Assembly (NCBI GenBank): GCA_021292165.1
Contig: CM037880.1
Location: 22,280,051-22,344,050 of the forward strand
Reading direction: 5' to 3'
Source: Shinisaurus crocodilurus
Taxonomy: Eukaryota; Chordata; Lepidosauria; Squamata; Shinisauridae
DNA length: 64,000 bases
Position numbers and translations under genes: made by a program. Of the stretch, positions 12,060 to 22,606 are shown piece after piece; within the stretch, counting starts at the first letter, position 1, and each line of letters opens with the position of its first letter. The notes under the pieces are model-generated. The model was not told the DNA's origin. It did not search any database and saw only the letters and a program-made list of their open reading frames with translations.

Positions 12060-12160
12060 TATAAGAGCGAAGACTCTAAGCCTGCACTCCTATACACACT
12101 TCCTGGGAGTAAGTCCTATTGAACTGAGTAGGCAGGCATAGGAGTGTGCTGCTACCTACT
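12060..12160. repeat. Short palindromic repeat (GGGAGTAAGTCC family)
   Basis: CACTCCTATACACAC...CATAGGAGTGTGC arms enclose CTGGGAGTAAGTCCTATTGA. Further copies are at 34060, 54700 and 63225. Confidence 0.6.
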
Positions 12161-12349
12161 CTTTCTACTGGTGTGCTAGTTTTTAACATGCAATGGCATT
12201 TTGACCCACAACAATATTCAAATATGCACACACACCCTCCATTCTAAATGAAACAATTTGAATCTCAGGAAGGTTTACCATGTACTTCTCATTCACATTT
12301 AGATTTCTCTGTATTTGTGCTCACATTGCATTGATCCAGAGAAGTGCCT

Positions 12350-12393
12350 ATCTCTCTCTCTCTCCCTCCCTCCCTCCCTCCCTCTCTCTCTCT
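12350..12393. repeat. (TC)n/(CTCC)n microsatellite
   Basis: TC, then CTCC, then TC units. Confidence 0.9.
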
Positions 12394-12723
12394 GTGGGTC
12401 TTTCTCCTTGAACATCAGCATTCCCCCACCACCACCACCCCAATCACATGCTTGCTTTGAACTGTGGCCAAATACACTTGGGCATAAATCTTAATGGCCC
12501 TGAAACATCCAACTTTGCTATTGAGACAAATCAAATGATAGCAGAAATATGCAATCTTTTCTGTTTACCTAGCTATCACTGCCTCAAGGCCTTAGCTCAG
12601 CTTTAGCTGTAAAAGGCTGAGTGGCAATTCCACTAGCTTCATAGATTTTCCCTTCCCTTCAGCTTGTTCTGCTTGTTGATGGTCAACACAACTTCAAAAC
12701 CAAAATCTTGAGATGGTATAAGC

Positions 12724-12845
12724 CAGTGTTCTCCAACCTTGGGTCCCCAGATGTTTTTGGCCTACAACTCCCAGCATGCCCCAGCCAGCGTAGCTGGGAG
12801 TTATAGGCCAAAAACGTCTGGGGACCCAAGGTTGGAGAACATTGG
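12724..12845. repeat. Palindromic MITE (TCTGGGGACCCAAGGTTGG family)
   Basis: TGTTCTCCAACCTTGGGTCC and its inverse enclose CAACTCCCAGC...GCTGGGAGTTATAG. This is the best-preserved member of a family with at least six other copies in the window. Confidence 0.8.
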
Positions 12846-12944
12846 TGTAAGCTATGCTGACTATTGCATTACCTGGAGCAACACAAGAGACCAGAGCACA
12901 GGCACATAAGGAATTCTCTTGTCCCTTTCTATCCCCTCTGTGCC

Positions 12945-13076
12945 AGCCTTCTCCAACCAGGGGTCCTCCAGATATTTTATACTAGAGCTCCCACCATGCC
13001 TGACCATTGACCATGCTGCCTGGGGCTGATGGGAGTTGTCGGCCAAAACATCTAGAGGGCACCAGGTTGGAGAAAG
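12945..13076. repeat. Palindromic MITE, second copy
   Basis: TTCTCCAACCAGGGGTCCTCCAG ... GGGCACCAGGTTGGAGAA arms around GACCATTGACCATGCTGCC. Confidence 0.75.
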
Positions 13077-13329
13077 CTACCCTGTGCTATAGCAGTGGAC
13101 TACACATGATGTTTATTAGATGGAAAGTAGGTTGGTTCTGTCTGTTCAGCGCCCTGGAGGCTCCCTCCCTACAGCTAAGGAAATCTGGAGGGGTTTCAGG
13201 CCAGTCTTGTAGCTATTCAGACCAGTAAGCTGTGCCAATCTTTCCTGCATCCCTGGAAAAGAAAGCCACAGCTGAGACCCAGGGTGCCTCAGGCTTTCAT
13301 TATGCAATCTTCCTGCCCTATTCACAGCA

Positions 13330-13403
13330 TTCCACAGGGGGGCAGACATCATCATCTTCTATTTATGCCCCTCCCGTGTTTTCCCACTGCTTCTTCCCTC
13401 TTA

Positions 13404-13436
<33 letters not shown>

Positions 13437-13500
13437 TCTGTTAAGGAGGGAAATATGGCACAGCTGCACAAGGCCTTTTGACTGGTAGTACTATGGCAAC
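13330..13500 (+). repeat. Unnamed dispersed repeat, copy 1, with (CA)n inside
   Basis: CATCATCTTCTATTTATGCC, CCTCCCGTGTTTTCCCAC and CACAAGGCCTTTTGACTGGT align with 14085-14310 and 36769-37000. A (CA)n run at about 13405-13434 replaces part of the middle. Confidence 0.6.
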
Positions 13501-13618
13501 TCGTGGCCCTCCAGATGTTTTGGCCTATAATTCCCATCAGCCCAAGCCAACATAGCCAATGGTGAGGGCTGCTGGGACTTGTAGACCAAAAACATCTGGA
13601 GGGTCCAACCCCTGGCTA
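13496..13618. repeat. Palindromic MITE, third copy
   Basis: CCCTCCAGATGTTTTGGCC and CCAAAAACATCTGGAGGG arms. Confidence 0.75.
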
Positions 13619-13705
13619 GGTGCTGTCCATCTGGAAGCACCCATAGCCACAGGGGAGGAGGACTAAAAAGTGTGCTTCCCCTCCCCCCACCCACCCTTTA
13701 TCTTC

Positions 13706-13815
13706 ATCATGGTGGTGAATGGAGTATAGCACCATGGGATAGCTCCTATAAAGCTCAAACAAAAAGATGCAATGGATAAGGAGCCCGACTGACACGGGAG
13801 TCAGCAGCCTCCCCT
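13706..13815. repeat. Fragment of the foldback MITE family
   Basis: GGGATAGCTCCTATAAAGCTC, GCAATGGATAAGGAGCCC and GGGAGTCAGCAGCCTCCCC match one arm of the element at 34444-34643. Confidence 0.65.
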
Positions 13816-14084
13816 AAATAAGCAAGTCTACCTTGAAGCCTACCAGTTCACATGATCATTGTTGGGAGGCCCCCGATAATGTGTGAGCCTCAAAAGATAC
13901 CCGATAATGATTGACCCCTGATGCAGAAAAACCAGGAAGATAAACAAACCACATCTGAGATAGTTAAAGTTTGGTCATGGAAAGCACTGCTGGCTGGGGA
14001 ATGCTGGGAGCTGTAGGACTTTTTCCTGTCTAAACATGGATAGGATTGCATCCTTAGCCAGCATTTCTCCCTTTCCCTAGCCTC

Positions 14085-14310
14085 CATGGATGCTTCCAAT
14101 CACAAATTGCACTGCCTCATCCACTGAACTTTACAGGTGGTCTAGACGATGCTGTCTTCCATTTGTGACCCTCCCATGTTTTCTTACCACTTCTTTCATA
14201 TTTTTTCCTTTCCGCAAAAAAATCCGGTAAAGGAGGAAAGATTGAATAGCTGTGCAATGTCTTTTGATCTGCAGCGTTAGAAGCTGACTGTCTGCAAATA
14301 CCCCATGATC
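14085..14310 (+). repeat. Unnamed dispersed repeat, copy 2
   Basis: GGATGCTTCCAATCAC, CTGTCTTCCATTTGTGACCC, AAATCCGGTAAAGGAGGAAA and CAATGTCTTTTGATCTGCAG. The start of another copy is seen at 8813-8850. Confidence 0.6.
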
Positions 14311-14379
14311 GACAACAGGTAGTTTTTAAAACGCCCTATATTTAAATCAATCAGCATATGCAAAGAAGCTGCGACTGCC

Positions 14380-17300
14380 TTTGTGTTTTCCTCCAGCACA
14401 CAACTGGAGCAACTGAAGTCTGCAGCAGCCAACACCAGCACCTGGACTGGTGCACTCTCAGCACACTCTCAGGAGAGGAAGGTGAGAAGACCTGGGCTGC
14501 CTTTTTCCCACCTGGCCAGCCTTTCTACCATCCTGCCAGCTGCCTACCACCTCATCAGCCTTCTGTCAGTGGCTGACGCTGCTGCTGGCTGTATTGGGGG
14601 CCCTTTCCTGGGAGAAGCTCCACTGCCAGCAGGAGGAGGGTGATTCCCCCAGGCCTGCCTGATTAGGACGCCTGCCACCGGGGCTTGCTTGACGCTCCGC
14701 AGGCCTTTATCTGCTGGCCTGGAGCGGGTCGGCGACCCCCCTTTGGGGGGAGCCACTTCGGGGGTGCCACAAGGGCAAGGGCCACCCCCCTAACTCTGCT
14801 ATGTGTTGCTCGGTGCCCTTGGTGGGGGGGATTGTTTTTTTCCCTGTCTAGGGCCTGAGCATGTGCCTTGGAGGGGAGTTATGGGGCCAAGTGAGGGCCC
14901 CCCGATTAGTGTAGTGATGGGTAGAGGGAGATAATGGCATTGGGAGGAGGACTAACCAGGTAAGGGGAACATGGCCCAGACACTTAATGGCTGTGCCGTG
15001 TTCTGGTCCTCCTCACACCCACAGGTTTGGTGGTTGCCCTATCAGCCTGCCCTCGGGTCTCCGGATGCTGCTTCTAAATGCCAGATCGGTCCAAAATAAA
15101 ACCTCCCTCATCCACGATTTAATAGTGGATGAGGTGGCTGATCTGGCATGTATTACCGAGACCTGGGTGGGAGAACAGGGAGGAGTCTGTCTCTCCCAGC
15201 TTTGCCCAGCGGGGTACTTGGTGCAGCATCAGGGTAGACCTGGGGCTGGGGAGGGGGGGTTGCCGTGGTCTATAGGAATTCTCTCTCTCTCTCCAGGCTC
15301 CCCGTCCGTCTGACTACTGGTCTGGAGTGTTTGCACCTTGTGTTGGGCCAGCGGGACAGATTAGGGATTCTGTTGGTGTACCGCCCGCCCTGCCGCTCAA
15401 CAGACTCCCCGGCTGAGCTGACGGAGGTGGTCTCGCTGGCGATGCTGAGGTCCCCCAGGCTGTTGGTCCTGGGGGATGTTAACATCCATGCTGAGGGCAC
15501 TTTGTCTGGTGTGGCTCAGGAATTCATGGACTCCATGACAACCATGGGGCTGTCCCAACATGTCATCAGCCCAACACATGTAGCAGGGCACACTCTAGAC
15601 TTGGTTTTTTCAGGAAAGCATGGAAATGGTGATCTGAAGGTGGGGGATTTGAATCGGTCCCCTTGTCATGGTCAGATCACTATCTGCTCAGATTTAGGCT
15701 AATGGCAGCTTCCCCCCTCTGCAAGGGTGGGAGACCTATTAAGATGGTCCGCCCCCGGAGGCTGATGGATCCGGATGGTTTCCAGAGGGCCCTTGGGGGG
15801 TTTCCGGCTGATATGGCTGGCAGTCCTGTCGAATCCCTGGTTGATCTCTGGAATAGAGAGATGGCCCGGGCGGTTGACACGATCGCTCCTGAGCGCCCTC
15901 TCTGTAGTAGAGCTCGTACAGCTCCGTGGTATACCCCAGAGCTGAGAGTGATGAAACAAAACAGGAGACGGCTTGAGTGCAGGTGGAGGAAAACTCCTAG
16001 TGAATGCAATCGAGCCCTGGTACGTGCCTATAACCAGGTATACCTAGAGGCAGTGAGGGTGGCAAAGAGACAACATCTCACTGCCTCTATCCAATCATCT
16101 CTTTGCCGCCCAGCTGAGCTCTTTAGGGTCGTCCGGGGCCTGTTATACGCTGGCCCCAGGGACATCATCGACCCATCTGATGCCCGCTGCAATATATTCA
16201 CTAGGCACTTCCAGGAAAAAAATCTCTTGCATTCGCAGGGACTTAGACTCCAATGTTATAGCAGTAGAATCAGGAGAGGTACCCGGAGCACAGCCTGGTC
16301 TAGTTATTTAGGATGAGTTTCAGTTGGTACAGCTCGAGGATGTTGACAAGGTGCTTGGACGGGTTCGTGAAACCACGTGTGCTCTGGATCCTTGCCCCTC
16401 TTGGCTTATAAAAACTAGCAGGGAGGGAACGGCTGGCTGGGCCAGAGAGGTGATCAATGCCTCCTTGTGAGAGGGAGTGGTCCCATGCCACCTGAAACAG
16501 GCGGTGGTGAGACCACTCCTGAAGAAACCCTCTCTGGACCCAGAACATCTTAACAACTTTAGGCCGGTGGCGAATGTTCCTTTCCTGGGCAAGGTCCTTG
16601 AGCGGGTGGTGGCTAACCAGCTCCAGGCGCTCTTGGATGAGACTGATTATCTGGATCTATTTCAGCTGGGGTTCAGGCCTGGTTTTGGCACAGAAACGGC
16701 TTTGGTCGCCCTGTATGATGACCTATGTCGTGAGAGAGACAGGGGGCAGTGCGACCCTGTTGATACTCCTGGATCTCTCAGTGGCTTTCGATACCATTGA
16801 CCATGGTATCCTTCCGGAGCAGCTGTCTGAGTTGGGGGTGGGGGGCACTGCATTACAGTGGTTCCGCTCCTACTTGGATGGCCGGCTCCAGAAGGTGGTG
16901 CTTGGGGAATATTGCTCGGTCCCATGGACTCTCCAGTACGGGGTTCCTCAGGGGTCGGTCTTATCCCCCATGCTATTTAATATCTACATGAAACCACTGA
17001 GTGGGGTCATCCGGAGTTTTGGAGTGCGTTGCCATCAGTACGCTGATGACACGCAGCTCTATTTCTCCTTTTCATCTTCAGCAGGTGAGGCTGTGGATGT
17101 GCTGAAACAGTGCCTGGCTGCGACAATGGACTGGATGAGGGCTAACAAACTGAGGCTCAATCCAGACAAGACAAGACTGAGATGCTGTTAGTGGGTGGTT
17201 CCTTTGACCGGATAGAGGGTGTTCAACCTGTTCTGGATGGTGCACTCCCCTTGAAGGAGGTTTGTAGCTTGGGCATGCTCCTGGAGCCATCTTTGTCACT

Positions 17301-17550
17301 TGAGGCTCAAGTGGCCTCAGTGGCAAGGAGTGCCTTCTACCAGCTTTGGCTGGTGGTCCAGCTACACCCCTATCTGGACAAGGATAGCCTGATCTCGGTA
17401 ATCTACGCTTTGGTAATCTCTAAACTAGACTACTGCAATGCACTCTACGTGGGGCTGCCTTTGAAGACTGTTCGGAAGCTGCAGCTTGTGCAAAATGTGG
17501 CAGCCAGGCCTATTGCAGGGACTGAAAGGTCCGAGCACATTACACCGGTT
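14380..17550 (+). mobile_element. Long L2-type LINE, 5' and central part (decayed), interrupted by the intact LINE
   Basis: Several frame-broken blocks in one orientation form one LINE ORF2: endonuclease (RMLLLNARSVQNKTSLIHDL, LGDVNIHAEGT, SDHYLLRFRL) at about 15.05-15.75 kb, linker at 15.7-16.3 kb, and reverse transcriptase with NFRPVANVPFLGKVLERVVA, LLDLSVAFDTIDH, GVPQGSVLSPMLFNIYM and YADDTQLYF up to about 17.2 kb. The LDYCNALYVGLPLKTVRKLQ block, typical of L2/CR1-group elements in reptiles, follows. Frameshifts near 15.7, 16.3, 16.8 and 17.2 kb make it inactive. The 5' limit is approximate. The remainder continues at 23142. Confidence 0.85.
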
Positions 17551-17777
17551 GAATGTGAATTCTTTATTTGCATCAGCCACTGGCCTTAGCATGAAGAAAT
17601 ACAGAAATAGAAAACAAAATTATACTTGACTAAAATTACCTTAGCTGCGTTCTAAAATTTGCACTAAACAAAAATGCCATAAAATACATAGTCCTTCAGA
17701 CATAAATAAAATCAATAACACAACAAATGGATAGAGTAAATAAAAGAACTTCTGCTCAGTCAAGAAGCTATGAATAA

Positions 17778-20700
17778 TTAGGTCTCTAATAAGTTAGTAG
17801 ATCTTATTTTAATTGCCCCGGCTAAAAATTTGGCGGTTTTTACTGTGACCTGTTTGTTTTGGTCTGCGAGGAGAAAAGACACAGAAGCAGTAACTGACCG
17901 CCCTGGAATAGATGACAGTAGTGGAGAAATCACCTCTTTCCTTAGATCTTTATAGAAAGCACAAGATAATAATACATGATCTATTGTTTCAATACTGCCA
18001 TCTCCGCATGGGCATAAGCGATTCTCCAATGGAATTCTTTTAAAACGGCCCTGCAGTACAGCTGATGGCAGTATGTTCAGTCTTGCCTGAGTGAAGGCTC
18101 GTCTGTACTTTACTACTGTTAAGTTTTGCAAATAAGGTGGCAATGTGTTGAAGAGGCTAGATGGAAAATAATCATACCAGGGGCAAAATTTTCTTGTAGT
18201 GGCCAAATTATTCTGTTGCTCAATATCATGCAGTCGCTGTCTAATTAGGACCTTTGCTTTGATAAATCCCAGTGTTAATAAATGCTGTGATGATAAGCCA
18301 AAAGAATGCAGCTTAGAGATAGTGCTCTTCATCCAAACACTCACATGGGAATCCCGCAAGACCAAGGGGAGTAAGCCAGTAGAAGTTAAATTCAACTGGA
18401 GCCAATAATTAAATGTCCTGCCCCAGGCTTGTAGAGTAATTGAGGGGAGATTAGCTTCCAAACGCAAAGATGCATTTGGAACACAACATGGAACGGAAAA
18501 AATTTGTCTTAAGAACTTAGACTGAACAGCTTCCACAGATCTAAAATAGGGATCCACCCAGATCTGGACCCCATAGAGTAGTTGTGCTAGAGGTTTAGCT
18601 CTAAAAACCTCAAGTGCTGAGGGTATATGGTTGCCCCCTTTTGTGTAGAAAAAGCGTGTCAGAATTTTGGTACTCTGGGACGTCTTATCCACCACATATT
18701 TCTTGTGGGCTAACCAAGACCCTGTTGATTGAAAGACCACACCGAGGTATTTGAAAACTTTAACTTGTTCAATTGGCTGTTTATCTATATACCATCTATG
18801 GACCCTGTGTTTTTTAGAGAACACCATAACCTTAGTTTTGTTATAATTCACAGCTAGGTGTTCTTTTTGGCAGTATTCAGAGAATACCCTTAACAATCTG
18901 CTTAGGCCCACTTTCGTTTGGGAGAGAAGTACAGCATCATCTGCGTACAGAAGAATGGAAATGTGTTTTGTAGCCAATTTAGGGGCATGAAACGTTGGAG
19001 ATGTCAAATTCTCAACAATATCATTTATATAGAGATTGAACAACACAGGAGCCAAAATACAGCCTTGCTTAACTCCCTTTGTGGCCGGTACAGGCCCAGT
19101 GAGCTGTCCATCTGTAGAGCATCGCACCTTCAGCCAGGTATTGGTATATAAACATTTGATCAAAAAAAGGAGTCTTTTATCTATAGTTGAGGAGTTTAGT
19201 TTATCCCAAAGTCTTGTGCGAGAAATTGAATCAAATGCAGCCTTCAAATCAATGAAAGCTGTATATAACACACCACCTGGTTTCTTGGCATACTTGTCAA
19301 TTAGATGGGCTAGTACAAAGCAATGATCTATTGTAGATCTACCTTGTCTGAACCCTGCTTGCTCGTCAGCCAGAATGGCTTCATCGATTGTCCAGTCAAT
19401 TAGCTTGTTATAAAGGTGCTTGGCATATAATTTACTAATTACACATAACAAGCTAATTGGGCGATAATTTGCTGGATCAGATGTGGGGCCTTTTTTGAAT
19501 ATGGGGACAACTACTGCCGTACCCCAAACTTCAGGCAGCAGCCCTGTTAAGTCGATGGTTGAAAATATTACCGCCAATAGGGAAGCCCACCAATCAATAT
19601 TGGATTTCAAAAGTTCTGGCGGGAGAAAATCAATGCCAGGTGCCTTGTTACTTTTCAACTGAAGGATAAGATTCTTAACCTCAGCTAGAGATACTGGTGG
19701 CCACTCTGGTAGTTTTCCTACAATTTCCACTGTTTGCTTGACATCCTTATCATGATCAAAATATAATGAATGGTAATATTGCATCCATTCATTGGGTTCA
19801 ATAGTACACACAGGGGCTGTGTAAGCATTTTCTAGTAAGCCTGATATTGTACGCCAGAAGAGGCAGGTGTCCCTATCATAAGAGGCCTTTATTAAGATTT
19901 GCCAAGCTTGTTTTTCGGCTTGCTGTTTTTTCCCTCTTATCAGGAGTTTATACTTTTGCCTAAGGGCAATATATTCCTCAGTCATAAGGCCTGAGTTGGA
20001 GTCCCTATATTTGCAATATGCTCTCTTCAGCTGGCTTTTAGCCTGTTTGCACTCTCTGTCGAACCAGCTAAAGGATGATAGAGTTCTTCTTGAGACATCA
20101 TTCTTAACCTTCGTTTTTAATTGGTCTTGCAACCTATCAATCAAATTATTAAATAAATTCATGACCTCAGCAGCAGAAGTGGCTGAGAGAATAGCAGCAT
20201 GAGAGGCCATTAGATCCTCACTATGAAGGAGGTGAGTTAAAGCTAAATTGACTGCTGGTGTCCACTTGACTCTTCTACTGCCAGTTACACCTAAATCTGT
20301 GTTTGAGATATATTGATTTTGTGGGCAGACGTTGTTATATGCTGGATGTGCTAATGTCATGGTCAGGGGTAGATGGTCGCTTTCTATGTTGAAACCTACC
20401 TCAAAACCAATGACATGTTTATATGCAAAGCGGGAGATTGCTACATAATCAATCACACTACCTCCAGACTTTGTAAAGTGGGTATACTCCCCAGGTCGAT
20501 CTCCATCTGCCGTACCATTTAGTATTAACAGATCCCTCCTCCTTGCGAATTGAGCTAAACAAAACCCTGAATAGTTATGTCTAGAGTCTTTTGAATATCG
20601 AGGGGAACCACACTCTGAATAGATATCTGGCTCCAAAATCTGATTGTAACAAGTATATAGATTTACATCATTGGCTCCCATACGTGCATTAAAATCCCCT

Positions 20701-21188
20701 GCAATAATGAATACTGTAGTGGGATACAGCAATTCTAAGGATTCAATATAGTTCTCTAGTTCTACCCAAAGAGTAGTTATAATTGATTTTTTTAAACAGG
20801 GTGGTATATAAACATTCACCAACATTAAGCATATTTCCAAAAGTTCAACATGAACAGCGATTGCAACTGAATTGCATGATGTCATAGCTGTTGTAGTTGC
20901 CTTCAACTTTGTGGAGATGAAGCAAGCCAATCCACCACTAGCCCTTCCACCTTTCTTAGAAGGAATGGCTGCTGTAGAGTAACATTCATAACCATTCAGC
21001 GATATAGTTTTGCTTTGCCACATTTCTTGCAGCAGGATGACATCAAAGTGTTCGATATAGTTCAAAAATTGTTTATTATTCTGCTTTGATCGCCATCCTG
21101 CTACATTCCATGACAGCAGTTTTAACCCTAGATTCCTTAGGGCCCTGTGCTTAGCTCTTCCACTCTGTTCAAGGACCCTGTCTTGTCT
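17778..21188 (-). CDS. LINE ORF2 polyprotein: endonuclease + reverse transcriptase + C-terminal Cys/His motif
   Basis: Counted from the -1 frameshift point this is 1136 codons. The endonuclease begins with KLLSWNVAGW (about residues 23-32), then LLQE (52-55), GDFNARMG and SDHLPL, all active-site signatures. The reverse transcriptase shows KSNKAPGIDFLPPELLKS, NYRPISLL, AFIDLKAAFDS, GVKQGCILAP and LLYADDAVLL (catalytic Asp pair). The C-terminus has CPCGDGSIETIDHVLLSC, a Cys/His motif of C-x-C-x9-H-x4-C form. There is no in-frame AUG before the endonuclease; the first AUG (21023) comes just after the catalytic Glu, so starting there would lose essential residues. The upstream frame is closed by TAA near 21197, just before the slippery site. 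This implies entry by frameshift from ORF1. No internal stop is present. Confidence 0.93.
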   Translation of the reverse strand, partial: RQDRVLEQSGRAKHRALRNLGLKLLSWNVAGWRSKQNNKQFLNYIEHFDVILLQEMWQSKTISLNGYECYSTAAIPSKKGGRASGGLACFISTKLKATTTAMTSCNSVAIAVHVELLEICLMLVNVYIPPCLKKSIITTLWVELENYIESLELLYPTTVFIIAGDFNARMGANDVNLYTCYNQILEPDIYSECGSPRYSKDSRHNYSGFCLAQFARRRDLLILNGTADGDRPGEYTHFTKSGGSVIDYVAISRFAYKHVIGFEVGFNIESDHLPLTMTLAHPAYNNVCPQNQYISNTDLGVTGSRRVKWTPAVNLALTHLLHSEDLMASHAAILSATSAAEVMNLFNNLIDRLQDQLKTKVKNDVSRRTLSSFSWFDRECKQAKSQLKRAYCKYRDSNSGLMTEEYIALRQKYKLLIRGKKQQAEKQAWQILIKASYDRDTCLFWRTISGLLENAYTAPVCTIEPNEWMQYYHSLYFDHDKDVKQTVEIVGKLPEWPPVSLAEVKNLILQLKSNKAPGIDFLPPELLKSNIDWWASLLAVIFSTIDLTGLLPEVWGTAVVVPIFKKGPTSDPANYRPISLLCVISKLYAKHLYNKLIDWTIDEAILADEQAGFRQGRSTIDHCFVLAHLIDKYAKKPGGVLYTAFIDLKAAFDSISRTRLWDKLNSSTIDKRLLFLIKCLYTNTWLKVRCSTDGQLTGPVPATKGVKQGCILAPVLFNLYINDIVENLTSPTFHAPKLATKHISILLYADDAVLLSQTKVGLSRLLRVFSEYCQKEHLAVNYNKTKVMVFSKKHRVHRWYIDKQPIEQVKVFKYLGVVFQSTGSWLAHKKYVVDKTSQSTKILTRFFYTKGGNHIPSALEVFRAKPLAQLLYGVQIWVDPYFRSVEAVQSKFLRQIFSVPCCVPNASLRLEANLPSITLQAWGRTFNYWLQLNLTSTGLLPLVLRDSHVSVWMKSTISKLHSFGLSSQHLLTLGFIKAKVLIRQRLHDIEQQNNLATTRKFCPWYDYFPSSLFNTLPPYLQNLTVVKYRRAFTQARLNILPSAVLQGRFKRIPLENRLCPCGDGSIETIDHVLLSCAFYKDLRKEVISPLLSSIPGRSVTASVSFLLADQNKQVTVKTAKFLAGAIKIRSTNLLET

Positions 21189-22606
21189 AAAAAAACATTA
21201 CCATTCATCTTTTCAGTGGTAGTCCAACCTATGGTATTTGTGGCTTCCTTAGTTGTGGGAGGAGGGCTACCCATTTCTGATATAGCTAAAGCCTGATAGC
21301 TCAGCCAATGATTTGAGGTCACAAAACCTAGGCTGGGTTTTGCCATATCATATTCCAGAGCTGGCTGTTCTTGCAAATCTGCATCTATACACCTAAAGGT
21401 TCCCACGGCAGCCTTCCTTTTAACTGTACAATTAGGTGAAAGAGCATGTGGGTATGAATGATGATTAGCAGCCATTTCCCCTGAGTTTTGTTGTTCGTGC
21501 TGTTGTATTTGGTTCAACCTAGACTGTAGCTTGGCTAGCCTAGTGGTGATATTGCATTGTTCCTTTGCAGGGAGTTTAATAAAGGAGCTCAGCAGTTCTT
21601 CTTCTTCTGGCACTGTCCAGTCTAATGGGTCTGAAACATGATTCCCTGAGGATCGCTTGCTTGGTACTGCAGCAAGTTGTTTGGGCCTCTTAAATTTTTC
21701 TTGTGGGGTCTGTGCACCTCCTTTAAATTCTATAAGCGATTCATCTCGCCAGGTGCAGCCTTCTGTATCACTGGAGCAAATAGCAGCTTCAGATGGAGAA
21801 GCTTTATGCCTCATGATCTCTCTTTTTGGGGTAAGCAGAGGTCTAATTATTGTATCTTCAAAATGCCGATAAGGGACCACCCCTTTCTGGGCTAGCTGGG
21901 CCTTCTTTTTCATAATTAAAGCAGGAATTCTGCGGCTGCTAAAAGTTAGAAGAATTCTCTTGCAGTATCCGTCATTATGAAGACCCTTAATTGATTCTAA
22001 ATTTATATCTCCCACGACAGGATCTAATAGGAGTTTCAGGTGTCGTCTAGCCCAATAAACAGAGTCCCAATGGGGAAGTGGCCCCCTATAAGGAAATAGG
22101 TTAATCACCACCTCACATGGTCTCAAAACCCGACCAATTGAATAATAAGGCTTTCCTGCTTCTTTGACTCTCTCCAGATTGTTTAATGACTTATGTTTGG
22201 ACTGTCTCTGCTCCTCCCTGAGTTGTGTAACAGGGGTTGTAGAGGTGCATTGTAGCTTGCTGTCCAGGTTGTCCAGCTTCTTGACGATATAGTCCAAGCG
22301 CTCGAAAATAACTTGGACTGTCTGGCTGATCAACAAACAGTACTCCTCTGGCAGCTCCACTTTTCTATCCAGCAACCTCTGATCAGCAATTAAAGGAGTA
22401 TTAGCATGATTTACCTTATCCTTCTTTGTTGGTCCAGAGAGTGTCTGCTCGGCTGTTCTTTCAAGCAGAGGGGTAAAACGATTCTGTACTGGAATTGCAT
22501 ACTCTTTAGGAGGCAGAAAATAATTATCCAGGCTGCTCTGCTTAAGATTTACAGGCTCTATATCTCCATCCTTGTCATAACATCTATATCTTTTCACTCC
22601 TCGCAT
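21137..22606 (-). CDS. LINE ORF1 protein (489 aa, RNA-binding/chaperone-type)
   Basis: This is the first ORF of the intact LINE, beginning with an ATG at 22606 after a 5' UTR of about 515 nt. ORF1 proteins of non-LTR elements coat the element RNA. The N-terminus contains KQSSLDNYF: residues 23-30 fit the PCNA-interacting (PIP) box Q-x-x-L-x-x-Y/F-F exactly. Around residues 90-120, spaced hydrophobics (VQVIFERLDYIVKKLDNLDS) suggest a short coiled coil. A middle region (about 145-245: VVINLFPYRG ... GYCKRILLTFSSRRIPALIM) resembles the RRM-like core of LINE ORF1 proteins. A second helix-prone stretch follows (ITTRLAKLQSRLNQIQQHEQQ region). I see no CCHC knuckle. Its 3' end holds a slippery heptamer leading into ORF2. 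Confidence 0.85.
   Translation of the reverse strand: MRGVKRYRCYDKDGDIEPVNLKQSSLDNYFLPPKEYAIPVQNRFTPLLERTAEQTLSGPTKKDKVNHANTPLIADQRLLDRKVELPEEYCLLISQTVQVIFERLDYIVKKLDNLDSKLQCTSTTPVTQLREEQRQSKHKSLNNLERVKEAGKPYYSIGRVLRPCEVVINLFPYRGPLPHWDSVYWARRHLKLLLDPVVGDINLESIKGLHNDGYCKRILLTFSSRRIPALIMKKKAQLAQKGVVPYRHFEDTIIRPLLTPKREIMRHKASPSEAAICSSDTEGCTWRDESLIEFKGGAQTPQEKFKRPKQLAAVPSKRSSGNHVSDPLDWTVPEEEELLSSFIKLPAKEQCNITTRLAKLQSRLNQIQQHEQQNSGEMAANHHSYPHALSPNCTVKRKAAVGTFRCIDADLQEQPALEYDMAKPSLGFVTSNHWLSYQALAISEMGSPPPTTKEATNTIGWTTTEKMNGNVFLDKTGSLNRVEELSTGP
21188..21194 (-). promoter_or_regulatory. Candidate -1 ribosomal frameshift slippery site T TTT TTA
   Basis: In the ORF1 frame the codons read GTT TTT TTA GAC, so the heptamer T TTT TTA is in the correct X XXY YYZ register. 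A slip of -1 continues with AGA CAA GAC and stays open straight into the endonuclease of ORF2. ORF1 itself would stop at TAA (21139-21137), about 49 nt later. A possible hairpin CCCTA-(7)-TAGGG lies downstream around the ORF1 stop; I did not compute folding. Confidence 0.7.

Noticed and set aside
14987..17589. Endonuclease and reverse-transcriptase frames as host genes
   Set aside because: They are frame-broken blocks of one L2-type LINE with continuous order and orientation.
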